Source: Mycobacterium sp. 1274761.0 (GTDB lineage: Bacteria; Actinomycetota; Actinomycetes; Mycobacteriales; Mycobacteriaceae). Taken from it: a stretch of DNA of 64,000 bases. Under the pieces are notes generated by a model. It saw nothing but the letters and a program-made list of their open reading frames with translations, did no database searches and was not told the origin of the DNA. Shown one piece after another: positions 7,898 through 20,720 of the stretch (its first letter is position 1; every line of letters begins with the position of its first letter). The position numbers were made by a program, and so were the translations under genes. The stretch spans positions 30,082 through 94,081 of the forward strand of contig NZ_LZMC01000002.1 in NCBI RefSeq assembly GCF_001668615.1, in the 5' to 3' direction.

Positions 7898-9484
7898 TCA
7901 CTCCGCCTGAAAGCGCGGGAACACACCGGTCGGAGCCGGCAGCGCGGTGCCCGGCGCCAGCCGGTCGCTGATCGCGGCGAAGGTCCGCTTCTCGGCGGGC
8001 TGGCCGAGCAGATCGAGCAGCTTGCCCGACGACTCCGGCATCACCGGCTGCGACAGCAGCGCGGCGACCCGCACCACCTCCATCGTCGTGTACAACACCG
8101 TGCGGAACCGCTGCTGGTCGGCCGCGGACTCCGACTTGCGCAGCACCCACGGCTCTTGGGCCGAGAAGTAGCGGTTGGCCTCACCGAGCACCAACCAGAT
8201 CGCCTCCAAGGCCAGATGCATCGCAGGCACCTCGAAGTGCGCCCGCACCGCCGACAGCAGTCCCTCGCCGGCGCGGTCCAGCAGCGCGCGGTCGTCATCG
8301 GTGAACTCGCCGGGTTCCGGCACGATTCCGTCGAGGTTCTTGGCGACCATCGACAGCGACCGCTGCGCCAGGTTGCCCAATTCATTGGCGAGGTCGGCGT
8401 TGATGCGGGTGACGATCGCGTCCTCGCTGTAGCTGCCGTCCTGCCCGAACGGCACCTCGCGCAGAAAGAAATAGCGCACCGGATCGACGCCGAACGTGTC
8501 GACGAGGTTCACCGGGTCGACGACGTTGCCCACCGACTTGCTCATCTTCTCGCCGCGGTTGAGCACAAAGCCATGCACGAAGACCCGACGCGGCAACTCG
8601 ATTCCCGCCGACATCAGAAACGCCGGCCAGTACACGGTGTGGAACCGGATGATGTCCTTGCCGATCATGTGCAGATCCGCGGGCCAGAAGCGGCGGAACA
8701 GCTCCGAGGAGGTGTCGGGGAAGCCGACGCCGGTCAAATAATTCGTCAGCGCGTCCACCCACACGTACATCACGTGGTCGGGATGGTCGGGAACCGGCAC
8801 GCCCCAGTCGAACGTCGTCCGCGAGATCGACAGGTCACGCAGCCCGCCCGAGACGAAGCTGACCACCTCGTTGCGCCGAACGTCCGGGCCGATGAACTCC
8901 GGGTGTGCCTCGTAGAGGGCGAGCAGCTTGTCGGTGTAGGCCGACAAGCGGAAGAAGTAGGTCTGCTCCTCGGTCCACGTCACTGGTGCGCCGGTCTCGG
9001 TGGCGATGCGCACACCGTCGGCACCGACTGTCGTCTCACCCTCGGTGAAGAACCGCTCGTCGCGGATCGAGTACCAACCCTTGTAGGCGTCCAGGTAGAT
9101 GTCGCCGGTTTCGTTCATCCGGCGCCAGATGGCCTTCGAGGCCTCGTAGTGGTCTTCATCAGACGTGCGGATGAACCGGTCATAGGAGATGTTGAGCTTG
9201 TCCTGCAGCCGCTGGAACACATCGGAGTTGTGCCGCGCGAGCTCCGCGGTCGGCATCCCCAGCGCCGCGGCCGTCTCTGCCATCTTGAGGCCGTGCACGT
9301 CGGTGCCGGTGAGATAGCGAACGTCAAAACCGTCCAGTCGTTTGAACCGTGCGATGGCATCGGTGGCTATGTATTCGTAGGCATGACCGATGTGCGGATC
9401 GCCGTTGGGGTAGGCGATGGCTGTGGTGATGTAGTACGGCTTCCCTGGGGTGCGCGTCCTCGCGCTGGGGATGGGGTTGTTCAT
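7898..9484 (-). CDS. metG: Methionyl-tRNA synthetase
   Basis: The 528-residue class I synthetase charges tRNA-Met. The HIGH signature is at 31-34 (PHIGH), and [10 protein letters not shown] lies near residue 303. The anticodon-binding helical domain occupies the C-terminal third. It closely resembles Rv1007c (metS). The ATG at 9484 was preferred to the GTG at 9490 because AGGTGAGG sits 5 nt before it; the N-terminus is about 14 residues longer than I recall for M. tuberculosis. It is divergent from tatD, with 25 bp between start codons. Confidence 0.95.
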   Translation of the reverse strand: MNNPIPSARTRTPGKPYYITTAIAYPNGDPHIGHAYEYIATDAIARFKRLDGFDVRYLTGTDVHGLKMAETAAALGMPTAELARHNSDVFQRLQDKLNISYDRFIRTSDEDHYEASKAIWRRMNETGDIYLDAYKGWYSIRDERFFTEGETTVGADGVRIATETGAPVTWTEEQTYFFRLSAYTDKLLALYEAHPEFIGPDVRRNEVVSFVSGGLRDLSISRTTFDWGVPVPDHPDHVMYVWVDALTNYLTGVGFPDTSSELFRRFWPADLHMIGKDIIRFHTVYWPAFLMSAGIELPRRVFVHGFVLNRGEKMSKSVGNVVDPVNLVDTFGVDPVRYFFLREVPFGQDGSYSEDAIVTRINADLANELGNLAQRSLSMVAKNLDGIVPEPGEFTDDDRALLDRAGEGLLSAVRAHFEVPAMHLALEAIWLVLGEANRYFSAQEPWVLRKSESAADQQRFRTVLYTTMEVVRVAALLSQPVMPESSGKLLDLLGQPAEKRTFAAISDRLAPGTALPAPTGVFPRFQAE

Positions 9485-9509
9485 TTCCACCTCACCTTAG
9501 GGTGTGGCG

Positions 9510-10352
9510 GTGAGTAAGAGCCGTCCGGCGCCGCCGTCTCCCGAGCCGTTGAGCCCGTTGGTCGACGCCCATACCCACCTCGACGCGTGCGGCGCCGAGA
9601 CCCCCGACGACGTGCGTGCGATCGTCGAACGCGCGGCAGCCGTCGGCGTGCAGGCCGTGGTGACCATCGCCGACGATCTGGACTCCGCCCGCTGGGCCGT
9701 AGCTGCCACCGACTGGGATCCGCGCGTGTATGCCGCCGTCGCGTTGCACCCGACGCGGGCCAACGCGCTCACCGACGAGGCCAAGGCGGTCATCGAGCGG
9801 CTTGCCGATAGTCCCCGGGTGGCGGCCATCGGCGAGTCAGGGCTCGACAACTATTGGCCCGGCCGGCTCGACGGCTGCGCCACGCCGGCAGAGCAGCGCG
9901 AGGCCTTCGCCTGGCACATCGACCTGGCCAAGCGGACCGGTAAGCCGCTGATGATCCACAACCGCGACGCCGACGCCGACGTGCTGGACGTCCTGCGGGC
10001 CGAAGGCGCGCCGCCGACCGTGATATTCCACTGTTTCTCGTCGGACGCCGAGATGGCGCGCACGTGTGTGGACGCGGGGTGGGTGCTGAGCCTGTCGGGC
10101 ACTGTCAGCTTCCGTAACGCCCGCGCTCTGCACGACGCCGCCAGGCTCATCCCGTCCCAACAGCTGCTGGTGGAGACCGACGCGCCGTTTCTGACGCCGC
10201 ACCCGTACCGCGGCGCGCCGAACGAGCCCTATTGCCTGCCGTACACCGTGCGTGCCCTGGCGGATATCGTGGACCGGCCCGCAGACGAGCTGGCCCGCGA
10301 GACCTCGGCGACCGCCGCCCGCGTGTATGGCTTCGACGTGGACGTGCCGTGA
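9510..10352 (+). CDS. tatD: TatD-family metal-dependent hydrolase (DNase)
   Basis: The 280-residue TIM-barrel enzyme has the metal-binding DAHTHLD near residue 20, GESGLDNYW around 110, MIHNRDAD around 150, HCFSS around 172 and ETDAPFLTPHPYRG around 223. TatD proteins are 3'-5' DNases linked to oxidative DNA repair; the substrate in mycobacteria is less certain. It corresponds to Rv1008 and is directly upstream of rpfB, as in M. tuberculosis. A GTG at 9504 is an alternative start. Confidence 0.93.
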   Translation: MSKSRPAPPSPEPLSPLVDAHTHLDACGAETPDDVRAIVERAAAVGVQAVVTIADDLDSARWAVAATDWDPRVYAAVALHPTRANALTDEAKAVIERLADSPRVAAIGESGLDNYWPGRLDGCATPAEQREAFAWHIDLAKRTGKPLMIHNRDADADVLDVLRAEGAPPTVIFHCFSSDAEMARTCVDAGWVLSLSGTVSFRNARALHDAARLIPSQQLLVETDAPFLTPHPYRGAPNEPYCLPYTVRALADIVDRPADELARETSATAARVYGFDVDVP

Positions 10353-10406
10353 CGGCGTCCGATTTGCCGTTGCTAGGCCGGTTCGTTACCGTCTTGTGAT
10401 CGATAG

Positions 10407-12480
<2,074 letters not shown>

Positions 12481-12484
<4 letters not shown>

Positions 12485-13281
12485 TCGCCCAGCGAGCGGC
12501 GCAGCTGCTCGATGAGTTCCGTGCAGGAGTCGTAACGCCCTTCGGGGATCTTCGCCAGCGCTCTATGCAGCCATGAGTCGAAAAGCCGTGGCACCCAGGC
12601 GATCTTGTGCGAATAGCTCGGCACCGGCCGGTTGATGTGCGCGTCGACGAGCTCCATCCAGGTGGCGGTACCAGCATAGGGCGGTGCGCCGAGCAGCAGT
12701 TCAACGGCCGTGCACGCCAATGCGTACTGATCGGTCAGCGCCGACGGTGCCCTGCCGCGCAGCAATTCCGGCGCTGTATAGGGCAGCGAGGCCTCGATCT
12801 GTGTCGTCGACGCCCAGGCCGCCGTCTCGGCGACCGCGAACGCCACGCCGAAGTCGATCAGCACCGCGCGTGAAAAATCCTGTGATACAAGAATATTCGA
12901 CGGCTTGACGTCGCAGTGCACGATCCCGCGGTGGTGGGTGTAGTCCAGCGCGTCGGCGATCTGCGCGAGCGCAGTGAGACGGGTCTGTGTGTCCGGCAAC
13001 GCGGTCGAGGTGCCGCCGTCGATCACTTCCATGGTCAGCCAGCCGACGCCGTTGTCGTACACGGTGATCACGTGCGGGTGGTCAAGCTGATGGGCGAACT
13101 CGAATTCTCTTTGCAGCCGCGCGGTTTGCTCCTCGCCGCGGTGATCCTCGTCGAGAACCTTCAATGCCACCGGGCGACCGGGGTCGGCGGGCCGATGTGC
13201 CCGGTACACGTCGGCGTACCCGCCCCGGCCGAGGGCCGCGTCGATGACGTAGCCCGCAAAGTCATCGCCGACCGACAGCAC
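12481..13281 (-). CDS. Soluble Ser/Thr protein kinase with a non-RD catalytic loop
   Basis: The 266-residue protein is essentially one Hanks-type kinase domain without a transmembrane or PASTA segment. The Gly-rich loop is [11 protein letters not shown], the VAIK lysine lies in VALKVL, and DFG (IDFGVAF) and APE (TAPELL) motifs are present. The catalytic loop reads HCDVKPSN, so the usual Arg of HRD is Cys. The GTG at 13281 has TACGCT 6 nt upstream, which supports a leaderless start. It is divergent from ispE and convergent with ksgA. I recall a related kinase at this position in M. smegmatis but not in M. tuberculosis. The substrate is unknown. Confidence 0.87.
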
Positions 13282-13287
13282 GGTTCC

Positions 13288-13366
13288 AGCGTAGGGCGGT
13301 TGGCCCGGCCGCCTTTCTGGTCGCGGGACTTCTTGTGTGCGGCGTGTCGGCGCTAATGTCGTGGCC
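13288..13366. promoter_or_regulatory. Divergent leaderless promoter region of the kinase and ispE
   Basis: Minus-strand TACGCT (13293-13288) lies 6 nt before the kinase GTG at 13281. Plus-strand TAATGT (13354-13359) lies 7 nt before the ispE GTG at 13367. Both fit TANNNT leaderless architecture, and neither start has a clear Shine-Dalgarno. Confidence 0.5.
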
Positions 13367-14335
13367 GTGTCCAAGGGCAGCACGGCCTCCGAGTGGGTCC
13401 CCACCGGGTCGGTCACCGTGCGGGTGCCCGGCAAGGTCAACCTCTACCTGGCCGTCGGGGATCGCCGCAACGACGGCTACCACGAGCTCACCACCGTTTT
13501 CCATGCCGTGTCGCTGCTCGACGAGGTGACTGTTCGAAACGCCGACATGTTGTCGCTCGAGCTGGTGGGTGAGGGCAGCTCGGGCCCGGATGCGCTGCCC
13601 ACCGACGAACGCAACCTCGCGTGGCGGGCGGCCGAGTTGATGGCCGAGCATGTCGGCCGGGCTCCGGACGTCGCGATCACCATCGAGAAGTCGATCCCTG
13701 TCGCGGGCGGCATGGCGGGCGGCAGTGCCGACGCGGCGGCGGTGCTGGTTGCGATGAACTCGTTGTGGGAGCTGGGCGTGCCGCGTCGCGACCTGCACTT
13801 GATGGCGGCCCAGCTGGGCAGCGATGTGCCCTTCGCGCTGCACGGCGGTACTGCGCTGGGCACCGGCCGCGGCGAGGAGCTGGCCACTGTGCTGGCCAGG
13901 AACACTTTCCACTGGGTGCTGGCTTTTTCCGACGGCGGGCTGTCCACTCCGGCGGTGTTCGCCGAGATCGATCGCCTCCGCGAATCCGAGGGCCGGACCC
14001 TGCCACCTCCGCTGGAAGACGCCGAACCTGTGCTGGCCGCGTTGGCGTCGGGCGACCCCACGACTCTGGCGCTGCTGCTGGGCAATGATCTGCAGCCTGC
14101 GGCGCTCAGCCTGTACCCCGCGCTGCGACGCACGCTGCGGGCCGGCGTCGAGGCCGGCGCGCTGGCCGGCATCGTGTCCGGGTCCGGCCCGACGTGTGCG
14201 TTCCTGTGCGCCTCGTCCACCTCGGCGGTCAATGTGGGCGCCGAGCTGGCCGGTGCGGGCGTGTGCCGCACGGTACGCGTGGCCAGCGGCCCGGTTCAGG
14301 GTGCGCGGGTGGTTCCGGCGCCGGCCACGTCGTGA
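13367..14335 (+). CDS. ispE: 4-diphosphocytidyl-2-C-methyl-D-erythritol kinase
   Basis: The 322-residue GHMP kinase acts in the MEP isoprenoid pathway. Substrate and ATP motifs are visible: [14 protein letters not shown] near residue 20, and the GHMP ATP loop [15 protein letters not shown] around 110-125. [10 protein letters not shown] lies near 270. It corresponds to Rv1011 with an N-terminus about 10-16 residues longer. GTG 13367 is supported by a TANNNT box 7 nt upstream. Confidence 0.95.
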   Translation: MSKGSTASEWVPTGSVTVRVPGKVNLYLAVGDRRNDGYHELTTVFHAVSLLDEVTVRNADMLSLELVGEGSSGPDALPTDERNLAWRAAELMAEHVGRAPDVAITIEKSIPVAGGMAGGSADAAAVLVAMNSLWELGVPRRDLHLMAAQLGSDVPFALHGGTALGTGRGEELATVLARNTFHWVLAFSDGGLSTPAVFAEIDRLRESEGRTLPPPLEDAEPVLAALASGDPTTLALLLGNDLQPAALSLYPALRRTLRAGVEAGALAGIVSGSGPTCAFLCASSTSAVNVGAELAGAGVCRTVRVASGPVQGARVVPAPATS

Positions 14336-14627
14336 CGCGGGCTTACGACGGTGTGACACGACCCTCAATTTCAACGTGAGTTTTGCAGTTACTTAAGAGT
14401 TGCCTAAGATGATGGACGGTGAAGAGTAGCGGTCGAGCAATGGACGCGGATGTCGCCGCCGCCGGGAATCGCGGCGGGCGGCAATACCGCCCTACTGAAT
14501 CACCGAATCGAGATCTAACCGCGCTCCAAATGTGTGCGCGTCGACGTGAAAGCGCCGTCTGCCAGGCGGAGCATTACACCTTGGCTTTAAAGAACCTGGC
14601 ATTTGCGGGGACCCCGAGGAGGCTGTC

Positions 14628-16262
14628 GTGAGCAGATTCACCGAGAAGATGTACCGCAGTGCCCGGGAAAGCAACCGGGGCATGGTGACCGGTGAACCGC
14701 ACGATCCCATCCGATACACCTGGGGTGAGGTGCACGAGCGCGCCCGCCGCATCGCCGGCGGCCTCGCTGCCGCGGGCATCGGCCTCGGAGACGCGGTCGG
14801 TGTGCTGGCCGGCTTTCCCGTCGAGATCGCCCCGACCGCTCAGGGTCTATGGATGCGTGGCGCCAGCCTGACCATGCTTCACCAGCCCACTCCGCGCACC
14901 GACCTGGCTGTCTGGGCAGAAGACACGATGCACGTCGTCCAGATGATCGAGGCCAAGGCCGTCATCGTCTCCGAGCCGTTCATGGTGGCGATCCCCGTGC
15001 TGCAAGAGCAGGGCATCACGGTCCTGACCGTGTCGGACCTTCTCGCCGCCGACCCGATCGATCCGATCGAGGTGGGCGAGGACGACCTCGCGTTGATGCA
15101 GTTGACGTCCGGCTCCACCGGTTCTCCCAAAGCCGTGCAGATCACCCACAGCAACATCCACTCTAACGCCGAAGCGATGTTCATTGGCGCCGAGTACGAC
15201 GTCGACAGGGACGTCATGGTCAGCTGGCTGCCCTGCTTCCACGACATGGGAATGGTCGGCTTCCTGACCATCCCGATGTACTTCGGCGCCGAGTTGGTCA
15301 AGGTCACGCCGATGGACTTCCTGCGCGACACCCTGCTGTGGGCGCGACTCATCGACAAGTACAAGGGCACGATGACCGCAGCGCCTAACTTCGCCTACGC
15401 GCTGCTGGCCAAGCGGCTGCGGCGCAACGCCAAGCCCGGCGAATTCGACCTGTCCACGCTGCGGTTCGCGCTGTCAGGCGCCGAGCCCGTCGAGCCCGCC
15501 GACGTCGAAGACCTGCTCGACGCGGGTAAGCCGTTCGGTTTGAAGCCCTCGGCGATCTTGCCGGCCTACGGCATGGCGGAGACCACGCTCGCCGTCTCAT
15601 TCTCCGAGTGCAACGCCGGCCTGGTGGTCGACGAGGTCGACCGCGACCTGCTGGCCGCGCTGCGGCGCGCCGTGCCGGCCACCAAGGGCAACACCCGCAG
15701 GCTCGCCACGCTCGGCCCGCTGCTGCAGGGTCTCGAGGCCCGCATCATCGACGAGCAGGGCAACGTGATGCCTACTCGTGGCGTGGGCGTCATCGAGCTG
15801 CGCGGAGAGCCCGTCACCCCCGGCTACATCACCATGGGCGGCTTCATTCCGGCTCAGGACGAGCACGGCTGGTACGACACCGGTGATCTCGGCTACCTGA
15901 CCGAGGAAGGTCACGTCGTCGTCTGTGGACGCGTGAAGGACGTCATCATCATGGCCGGGCGCAACATCTACCCGACCGACATCGAGCGCGCGGCCGGTCG
16001 CGTCGAGGGTGTGCGGCCGGGCTGCGCGGTCGCGGTGCGCTTGGACGCCGGCCACTCGCGCGAGACGTTCGCCGTTGCGGTGGAATCCAACGCCTGGGAG
16101 GACCCGGCCGAGGTGCGTCGCATCGAGCATCAGGTCGCGCACGAGGTCGTCGCCGAGGTCGACGTGCGGCCGCGCAACGTCGTCGTGCTGGGCCCCGGCA
16201 CCATCCCGAAGACGCCCTCGGGCAAGCTGCGCCGCGCGAACTCCGTCGCGCTGGTCACGTAG
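14628..16262 (+). CDS. pks16: FadD/FAAL-like acyl-AMP ligase (Pks16 orthologue)
   Basis: The 544-residue ANL-superfamily adenylating enzyme has the P-loop [13 protein letters not shown] around 162, [11 protein letters not shown] around 205, [10 protein letters not shown] around 322, [21 protein letters not shown], and the A10 lysine in [10 protein letters not shown]. The HDMG segment is typical of long-chain fatty acyl-AMP ligases and FadD enzymes. Despite its traditional name (Rv1013 pks16) it has no polyketide synthase domains. GTG 14628 has GAGGAGG 5 nt upstream. No acyl carrier partner is adjacent, so the acceptor is unknown. The ~290 bp before it show no gene. Confidence 0.88.
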   Translation: MSRFTEKMYRSARESNRGMVTGEPHDPIRYTWGEVHERARRIAGGLAAAGIGLGDAVGVLAGFPVEIAPTAQGLWMRGASLTMLHQPTPRTDLAVWAEDTMHVVQMIEAKAVIVSEPFMVAIPVLQEQGITVLTVSDLLAADPIDPIEVGEDDLALMQLTSGSTGSPKAVQITHSNIHSNAEAMFIGAEYDVDRDVMVSWLPCFHDMGMVGFLTIPMYFGAELVKVTPMDFLRDTLLWARLIDKYKGTMTAAPNFAYALLAKRLRRNAKPGEFDLSTLRFALSGAEPVEPADVEDLLDAGKPFGLKPSAILPAYGMAETTLAVSFSECNAGLVVDEVDRDLLAALRRAVPATKGNTRRLATLGPLLQGLEARIIDEQGNVMPTRGVGVIELRGEPVTPGYITMGGFIPAQDEHGWYDTGDLGYLTEEGHVVVCGRVKDVIIMAGRNIYPTDIERAAGRVEGVRPGCAVAVRLDAGHSRETFAVAVESNAWEDPAEVRRIEHQVAHEVVAEVDVRPRNVVVLGPGTIPKTPSGKLRRANSVALVT

Positions 16263-16268
16263 GGGTAA

Positions 16269-16847
16269 CTAGCCCCAGGCGTGCACGATGTTCTGCGCCG
16301 GTTCGAGCCCCTGGGTGATCAGCAATTCGGTGGCGTCGGCGGCCTGTTCGCAGATCACCGGAACGTCGGGCCGCTCGACGGCGGAGAAATTCTCGAGCAC
16401 GAACGACGCGCCCGACTTTCGGCCCGGCGGCCGCCCGATCCCGATGCGGACCCGCTGAAAGTCGTTGGTGCCCAACGCTGATGCCACCGAGCGCAGACCA
16501 TTGTGACCGGCGACGCCGCCGCCGAACTTGAGCCGGATCCGCCCGAAGTCGATGTCGAGTTCATCGTGCACGATCACCACATCGGCGGGCGGTATGGAGT
16601 AAAACTTCGCCAACGGCCCGACCTGGCGGCCGGATTCGTTCATGTACACCCGCGGGCGGGCCAGCACGACCGACCGGCCCGCTAGCCGACCGGTGACGAC
16701 CTCGGCGCCGGACTTCTTGTGCACCTTGAACTTCTCGCCGATGCGCGCGGCAAGCAGGTCGACGACCATGAAGCCGAGGTTGTGCCGCGTCGTGGCGTAG
16801 TTCGGCCCGGGGTTGCCCAGGCCAACCACCAAAAGCGGCCCGGCCAT
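16269..16847 (-). CDS. pth: Peptidyl-tRNA hydrolase
   Basis: The 192-residue enzyme releases peptides from peptidyl-tRNA that drops off ribosomes. Conserved residues are visible: GLGNPG with Asn, RHNLGF with the catalytic His (H22), MNESG, VHDELD and [12 protein letters not shown]. The length is usual. It follows rplY on the same strand with an 18-bp gap, as in M. tuberculosis (Rv1014c-Rv1015c), and ends 7 bp from the convergent pks16 gene. Confidence 0.97.
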   Translation of the reverse strand: MAGPLLVVGLGNPGPNYATTRHNLGFMVVDLLAARIGEKFKVHKKSGAEVVTGRLAGRSVVLARPRVYMNESGRQVGPLAKFYSIPPADVVIVHDELDIDFGRIRLKFGGGVAGHNGLRSVASALGTNDFQRVRIGIGRPPGRKSGASFVLENFSAVERPDVPVICEQAADATELLITQGLEPAQNIVHAWG

Positions 16848-16865
16848 ATTGCCAGAGAGTCCCTG

Positions 16866-17564
16866 CTACTCGGAGGACTCGTCGGCGGATGCCTCCCCGC
16901 CGCCCTCGCCGGGCTCCTCGGCGCCCGCTTCGCCCTCCGCAACCTCGGCCGGTGCTTCACCTTCGGCAGCCTCGCCCGCGCCCTCGGCTTCGAGCTCCTC
17001 CGCGGTCGGGGCCGCGACGACGTTGACCACCAGGGTCTCGGGGTCGGACACCAGCGAGACGCCCGACGGCAGCGTGATCGAGCCGGCGGTGAACTGCGTG
17101 CCGATGTCGGCGCCCTCGACGGAGACGGTGAGCTGCTGCGGGATGGACAGGGCGTCGGCCTCGATCTCGATGGTGTTGGCGTCCTGGGTGACCAGCGTGC
17201 CCGGCACCGCCTCGCCCTCGACGACGACGTTGACCTCGACGGTGACCTTCTCGCCGCGGCGGACTACGAGCAGGTCGGCATGGGTGATGGTGCGGCGGAT
17301 CGGGTGGATGTCGAGTGCCTTGGTCAGCGCGAGCTGCTCCTTGCCATCGATGTCCAGGGTCAGCACCGCGTTGGTGCCGGCATGACGCAGCACCGCGGCG
17401 AAGTCATGGCCCGGCAGCAGCAGGTGCTGCGGATCGGAGCCGTGGCCGTAGAGCACGGCCGGGATCTGGCCGGCCCGGCGCGCGCGGCGCGAGGCGCCCT
17501 TGCCGGTTTCGGCGCGCACGGACGCGGTCAGCTTGTTCTCGGTGGGGGCGGCGGTCTTAGCCAT
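16866..17564 (-). CDS. rplY: 50S ribosomal protein L25/general stress protein Ctc
   Basis: The 232-residue protein has an N-terminal L25 domain that binds 5S rRNA (about 8-100: [27 protein letters not shown]) and a TL5-type beta domain (about 100-190). The last ~45 residues form a low-complexity tail rich in Glu, Ala and Gly. The long ORF extends upstream, but ATG 17564 has GAGGAG at good spacing. It is co-oriented with pth. Confidence 0.96.
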   Translation of the reverse strand: MAKTAAPTENKLTASVRAETGKGASRRARRAGQIPAVLYGHGSDPQHLLLPGHDFAAVLRHAGTNAVLTLDIDGKEQLALTKALDIHPIRRTITHADLLVVRRGEKVTVEVNVVVEGEAVPGTLVTQDANTIEIEADALSIPQQLTVSVEGADIGTQFTAGSITLPSGVSLVSDPETLVVNVVAAPTAEELEAEGAGEAAEGEAPAEVAEGEAGAEEPGEGGGEASADESSE

Positions 17565-17708
17565 GTGTGTTGCTCCTCTAATGCCGGTCATCCATGGGCA
17601 CGGCCAGGGTCGCAACTCTTCAACTGCGTGTTTCCCGTCGATAACGGTGGCTGGTAGAAACCCGGCCACCCTCGCCGTGACGCCCGCACAGAGTATCCGA
17701 CGAACCCC

Positions 17709-18584
17709 TCAGAGGGCGAATCCAGTGCCCGTGAGCTGCTCGGACAGCTCCCACAGGGCTTCGGCCTTTTTCGTGTCGCGCGCCAGTGGGCTTCGCGGCG
17801 CGGGCCTCGTCGGGCCCCAGATACCGAAGCGCGGGCCGACGAAGCTGTCGCCCGGCAGGTCGGCTGCCACCGCATAGAGCGTCTGGCGGGCGCCGAAGTC
17901 GGCGTCCGTGACCACCTTGTTGACGGTCTTGACCGCTCGGTCGCTGATCCGGTTGCCGGTGTGGCCTTGCAGGTTGGTGGCGGAGTATCCGGGGTGCGCG
18001 GAATGCGCCTTGACCGGCGATCCGGCCGCGGTGAGGCGGCGCTGCAGTTCTTTGGAGAACAGCAGGTTGGCCAGCTTCGACTGCCCGTACGCGGGCCAGG
18101 CGAGATACGGGCGGGACTTCCAGTTGAGGTCCTTCAGGCTGATGTACCCGAACAGGTGCATGAGCGACGACACCGTCACCACGCGGTCGGTGATCTTCGG
18201 CAGCAGCTGGTTGGTCAGCGCGAAGTGTCCGAGGTGGTTGGTGCCGATCTGGCTTTCGAACCCGTCGACGGTTTGGGCGTAGGGCACCGCCATGATGCCT
18301 GCGTTGTTGACGAGTACATCGATAGTGTCCGCCGGCCCGAAGCCGTCGGCGAACTCCCGCACCGACGCCAGGTCCTGCAGGTCGAGCTTGCGTACCTCGA
18401 CGTCGCCGGTCATGCCCGCTGCCGCCTGGTCGCCCTTGGTCGTGTTGCGCACCGCCATGATCACCTTCGCGCCGACGCGTGCGAGCTCACGTGCGGTGAC
18501 CTCGCCGAGGCCGCTGTTGGCTCCGGTGACGACGACGGTGCGTCCGGCGAACGAGGGCAGGTCGGCGGCGGTCCATCCACTCAT
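17709..18584 (-). CDS. Short-chain dehydrogenase/reductase
   Basis: The 291-residue classical-type SDR has the cofactor motif TGANSGLG at about 20, NNAGIM around 92, catalytic Ser in VTVSSLMHL, and the Tyr-Lys pair in YGQSK around 166-170. After it comes HPGYSATNLQG. Such proteins resemble retinol dehydrogenase/protochlorophyllide-reductase-like SDRs; no substrate can be assigned. It follows lpqT with a 14-bp gap on the same strand and so may be the last gene of the glmU-prs-arsC-lpqT run. Confidence 0.85.
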   Translation of the reverse strand: MSGWTAADLPSFAGRTVVVTGANSGLGEVTARELARVGAKVIMAVRNTTKGDQAAAGMTGDVEVRKLDLQDLASVREFADGFGPADTIDVLVNNAGIMAVPYAQTVDGFESQIGTNHLGHFALTNQLLPKITDRVVTVSSLMHLFGYISLKDLNWKSRPYLAWPAYGQSKLANLLFSKELQRRLTAAGSPVKAHSAHPGYSATNLQGHTGNRISDRAVKTVNKVVTDADFGARQTLYAVAADLPGDSFVGPRFGIWGPTRPAPRSPLARDTKKAEALWELSEQLTGTGFAL

Positions 18585-18598
18585 GAGCGTTACCCTAA

Positions 18599-19273
18599 CT
18601 ACTTCTTGGCGACGGTGAACCCCGCGATGATCGCCTCGATGTCGGGCGCCTCGGCCTGTGCCTTGTCGGCGTAACCGGTCACGGTGAACTGAATGAGGTA
18701 GCGCTGGTTGCCCGGTGACGAACCGGTCGCGATGACGACCCGGTTGTAGGTGTGCATCCGCTTGCCATTGAGGTCGTAGCTGCCCTCGATCATCGACGAC
18801 GGAAAACCCTTGAAGTCCTTGGTGGAAGCGTTGAGCTGCTTGAAGTTCTGCGACAGTTCGGCGTCGGCGTTGGCGTGCTCGAGGGCCTTCTTCACATCGA
18901 AGTCGCCGCCGCTGAGCGCGAACACCAGCAACATCGCGGTCGGGTAGGTGTCGCCCTTGGCGATCATGCGCGTGCCCGGCGCGAACCTCGGATTGCTGTA
19001 CTGCGACCAGCCTTTCGGCGTCGGCATCGTCACCGTGAGGTCGGTCAGCTTCTCGGGCGGGACGGGTTGGCCGACGATACCCGCGCTCTCCAGGTACTGC
19101 GCGATCGGAACCGGTGTCGTCGTCTCGGTGGGCTTGGCGCTGGTGGTGGCGGTCAGCACCGACGTGTAGTCAGGAGCCTTGGCGCCGCAGCCAGCCATGG
19201 CAACGGCGAGTACCGCGAGAGTCGCCGCAAGGCGGTTTGTTCTCCGCTCCTCGCGTGCGCGGGAACCCGTCAC
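18599..19273 (-). CDS. lpqT: LpqT-type lipoprotein (LpqN/LpqT family)
   Basis: The 224-residue protein has an N-terminal signal ending in the lipobox MAGC at about residue 28, so it is a membrane-anchored lipoprotein. The mature domain shows VTMPTPKGWSQYSNPRFAPGT and a C-terminal beta-rich LpqN/LpqT fold. It corresponds to Rv1016c. Its GTG start overlaps the arsC-like stop codon (GTGA), a sign of translational coupling. Its function is unknown; relatives bind trehalose-ester envelope proteins. Confidence 0.9.
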   Translation of the reverse strand: MTGSRAREERRTNRLAATLAVLAVAMAGCGAKAPDYTSVLTATTSAKPTETTTPVPIAQYLESAGIVGQPVPPEKLTDLTVTMPTPKGWSQYSNPRFAPGTRMIAKGDTYPTAMLLVFALSGGDFDVKKALEHANADAELSQNFKQLNASTKDFKGFPSSMIEGSYDLNGKRMHTYNRVVIATGSSPGNQRYLIQFTVTGYADKAQAEAPDIEAIIAGFTVAKK

Positions 19274-19647
19274 AGAATCTCGCGGACGGAGTCGAGCGGT
19301 CTGGCCAGGCGGGTGCCTCTCGGGGTGACGACGAACGGGCGCTCGATCAGGATCGGATGCTGGACAAGCGCGTCGAGCAGCGCGTCGTCGTCGGCATCGT
19401 CGAGGTTGAGCTCGGCGTAGAGCGGCTCACGTTTACGCACCGCGGTACGCACGTCGATTCCGGCGTCGTTGATGAGCTTGACGAGCTCGTCGCGCGACGG
19501 CGGCGTCTTCAGGTACTGCACGACGATGGGCTCGATGCCGTTGTCCCGCAACAACTCCAGGGTTTTACGGGAGGTGCTGCAGCGCGGATTGTGATAGATG
19601 ACCGAATCAGTGTTGTCTGCTCTTCGGGCGAGCCGCTCGTCGCCCAC
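19270..19647 (-). CDS. ArsC/Spx-like thioredoxin-fold reductase
   Basis: The 125-residue protein has HNPRCSTSRKTLELL with the redox Cys of the ArsC family, TPPSRDEL, REPLYAEL and HPILIERPFVV. Glutaredoxin-dependent arsenate reductases share these motifs, but no ars regulator or efflux pump is nearby. A general role in thiol redox or an Spx-like role cannot be excluded. Its GTG start touches the prs stop (TAGTG) and its stop overlaps the lpqT start, so it sits tightly inside the prs-lpqT operon. Confidence 0.87.
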   Translation of the reverse strand: MGDERLARRADNTDSVIYHNPRCSTSRKTLELLRDNGIEPIVVQYLKTPPSRDELVKLINDAGIDVRTAVRKREPLYAELNLDDADDDALLDALVQHPILIERPFVVTPRGTRLARPLDSVREIL

Positions 19648-20627
19648 TACGCGGACCCGTCGAAAAGCCCTGTCACCGAACCGTTTTCGAACACCGCGCG
19701 GATGGTGCTGGCCAGTAGCGGGGCAATGGACAACACGGTCAGCTGTGGGAACTGCTTCTCTTCGCCGATCGGCAGGGTGTTGGTGACGATCACCTCACGG
19801 GCGCCGCATTCGGCCAGCCGCTGCGGTGCGGGGTCGGACAGCACGCCGTGCGTGGCGGCGATGATGACGTCCTTCGCGCCGTCCTCGTGGAGCAGCTTGA
19901 CCGCCCCGGCGATGGTGCCGCCGGTGTCGATCATGTCGTCGGTGAGGATGCAGGTCTTGCCCCGCACATCGCCGACCACGCGATTGGACTTCACCTGGTT
20001 GGGCACCAGCGGGTCGCGGGTCTTATGAATGAAGGCGAGTGGAACGCCGCCTAATGAGTCGGCCCACTTCTCGGCGACGCGCACGCGGCCGGAGTCCGGG
20101 GAAACCACGACCATGTCGTGGTCGGCGTAGTTCTCGGCGATGTAGCCGGTGAGCAGGTTCTGCGCCCGCATGTGGTCGACAGGGCCGTCGAAGAAGCCTT
20201 GGATCTGGTCGGTGTGCAGGTCGACGGTGAGAATGCGGTTGGCGCCGGCGGTCTCGAGCAGGTCGGCGACCAGCCGCGCGGAAATGGGCTCGCGGCCTCG
20301 GTGTTTCTTGTCCTGACGCGCATACGGGTAGAACGGCAGAATCGCGGTGATCCGCTTCGCGCTGCCGCGCTTGAGCGCGTCGATCATGATCAGCTGCTCC
20401 ATCAGCCACTGGTTCAGTGGCGCCGGATGGCTTTGCAGCACGAACGCGTCACAGCCGCGGACCGATTCGTCGAAGCGCACGAAGATCTCGCCGTTGGCGA
20501 AGTCGCGGGCGGTCTGAGCGGTGACCGGGACGTCGAGTTCCTTGGCAACCTGTTCAGCCAGTTCGGGATGCGCGCGACCGGAGAACAACATCAGGTTCTT
20601 GCGGTTGTCGGTCCACTCGGTGCCCAC
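19647..20627 (-). CDS. prs: Ribose-phosphate pyrophosphokinase
   Basis: The 326-residue PRPP synthase makes phosphoribosyl pyrophosphate for nucleotides, His/Trp and, in mycobacteria, decaprenyl-phosphoarabinose. Motifs: FSGRAHPELAE near the start, FVRFDESVRGCDAF, the KRITAILPFYPYARQDKK loop, VVSPDSGRV, and the PRPP loop DDMIDTGGTI. It lies downstream of glmU as in M. tuberculosis (Rv1017c), and is followed without a gap by the arsC-like gene. Confidence 0.97.
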   Translation of the reverse strand: MGTEWTDNRKNLMLFSGRAHPELAEQVAKELDVPVTAQTARDFANGEIFVRFDESVRGCDAFVLQSHPAPLNQWLMEQLIMIDALKRGSAKRITAILPFYPYARQDKKHRGREPISARLVADLLETAGANRILTVDLHTDQIQGFFDGPVDHMRAQNLLTGYIAENYADHDMVVVSPDSGRVRVAEKWADSLGGVPLAFIHKTRDPLVPNQVKSNRVVGDVRGKTCILTDDMIDTGGTIAGAVKLLHEDGAKDVIIAATHGVLSDPAPQRLAECGAREVIVTNTLPIGEEKQFPQLTVLSIAPLLASTIRAVFENGSVTGLFDGSA

Positions 20628-20720
20628 AGTGTGCCCTTGCCATTCGGGGTTCGATATCGGCCTAATCGTACGTATCTCAGCTGTACGTTCGTGACCGGGT
20701 TGCCAGAACGGGAACGGAAT

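Noticed and set aside
8156..9517. A 453-codon open frame antisense to metG
   Set aside because: The metG frame holds HIGH and KMSKS motifs end to end; the antisense frame is an expected GC-bias artefact.
14628..16262. Polyketide synthase, as the traditional name pks16 suggests
   Set aside because: All motifs belong to an acyl-adenylating ligase; no KS, AT or ACP domain is present.
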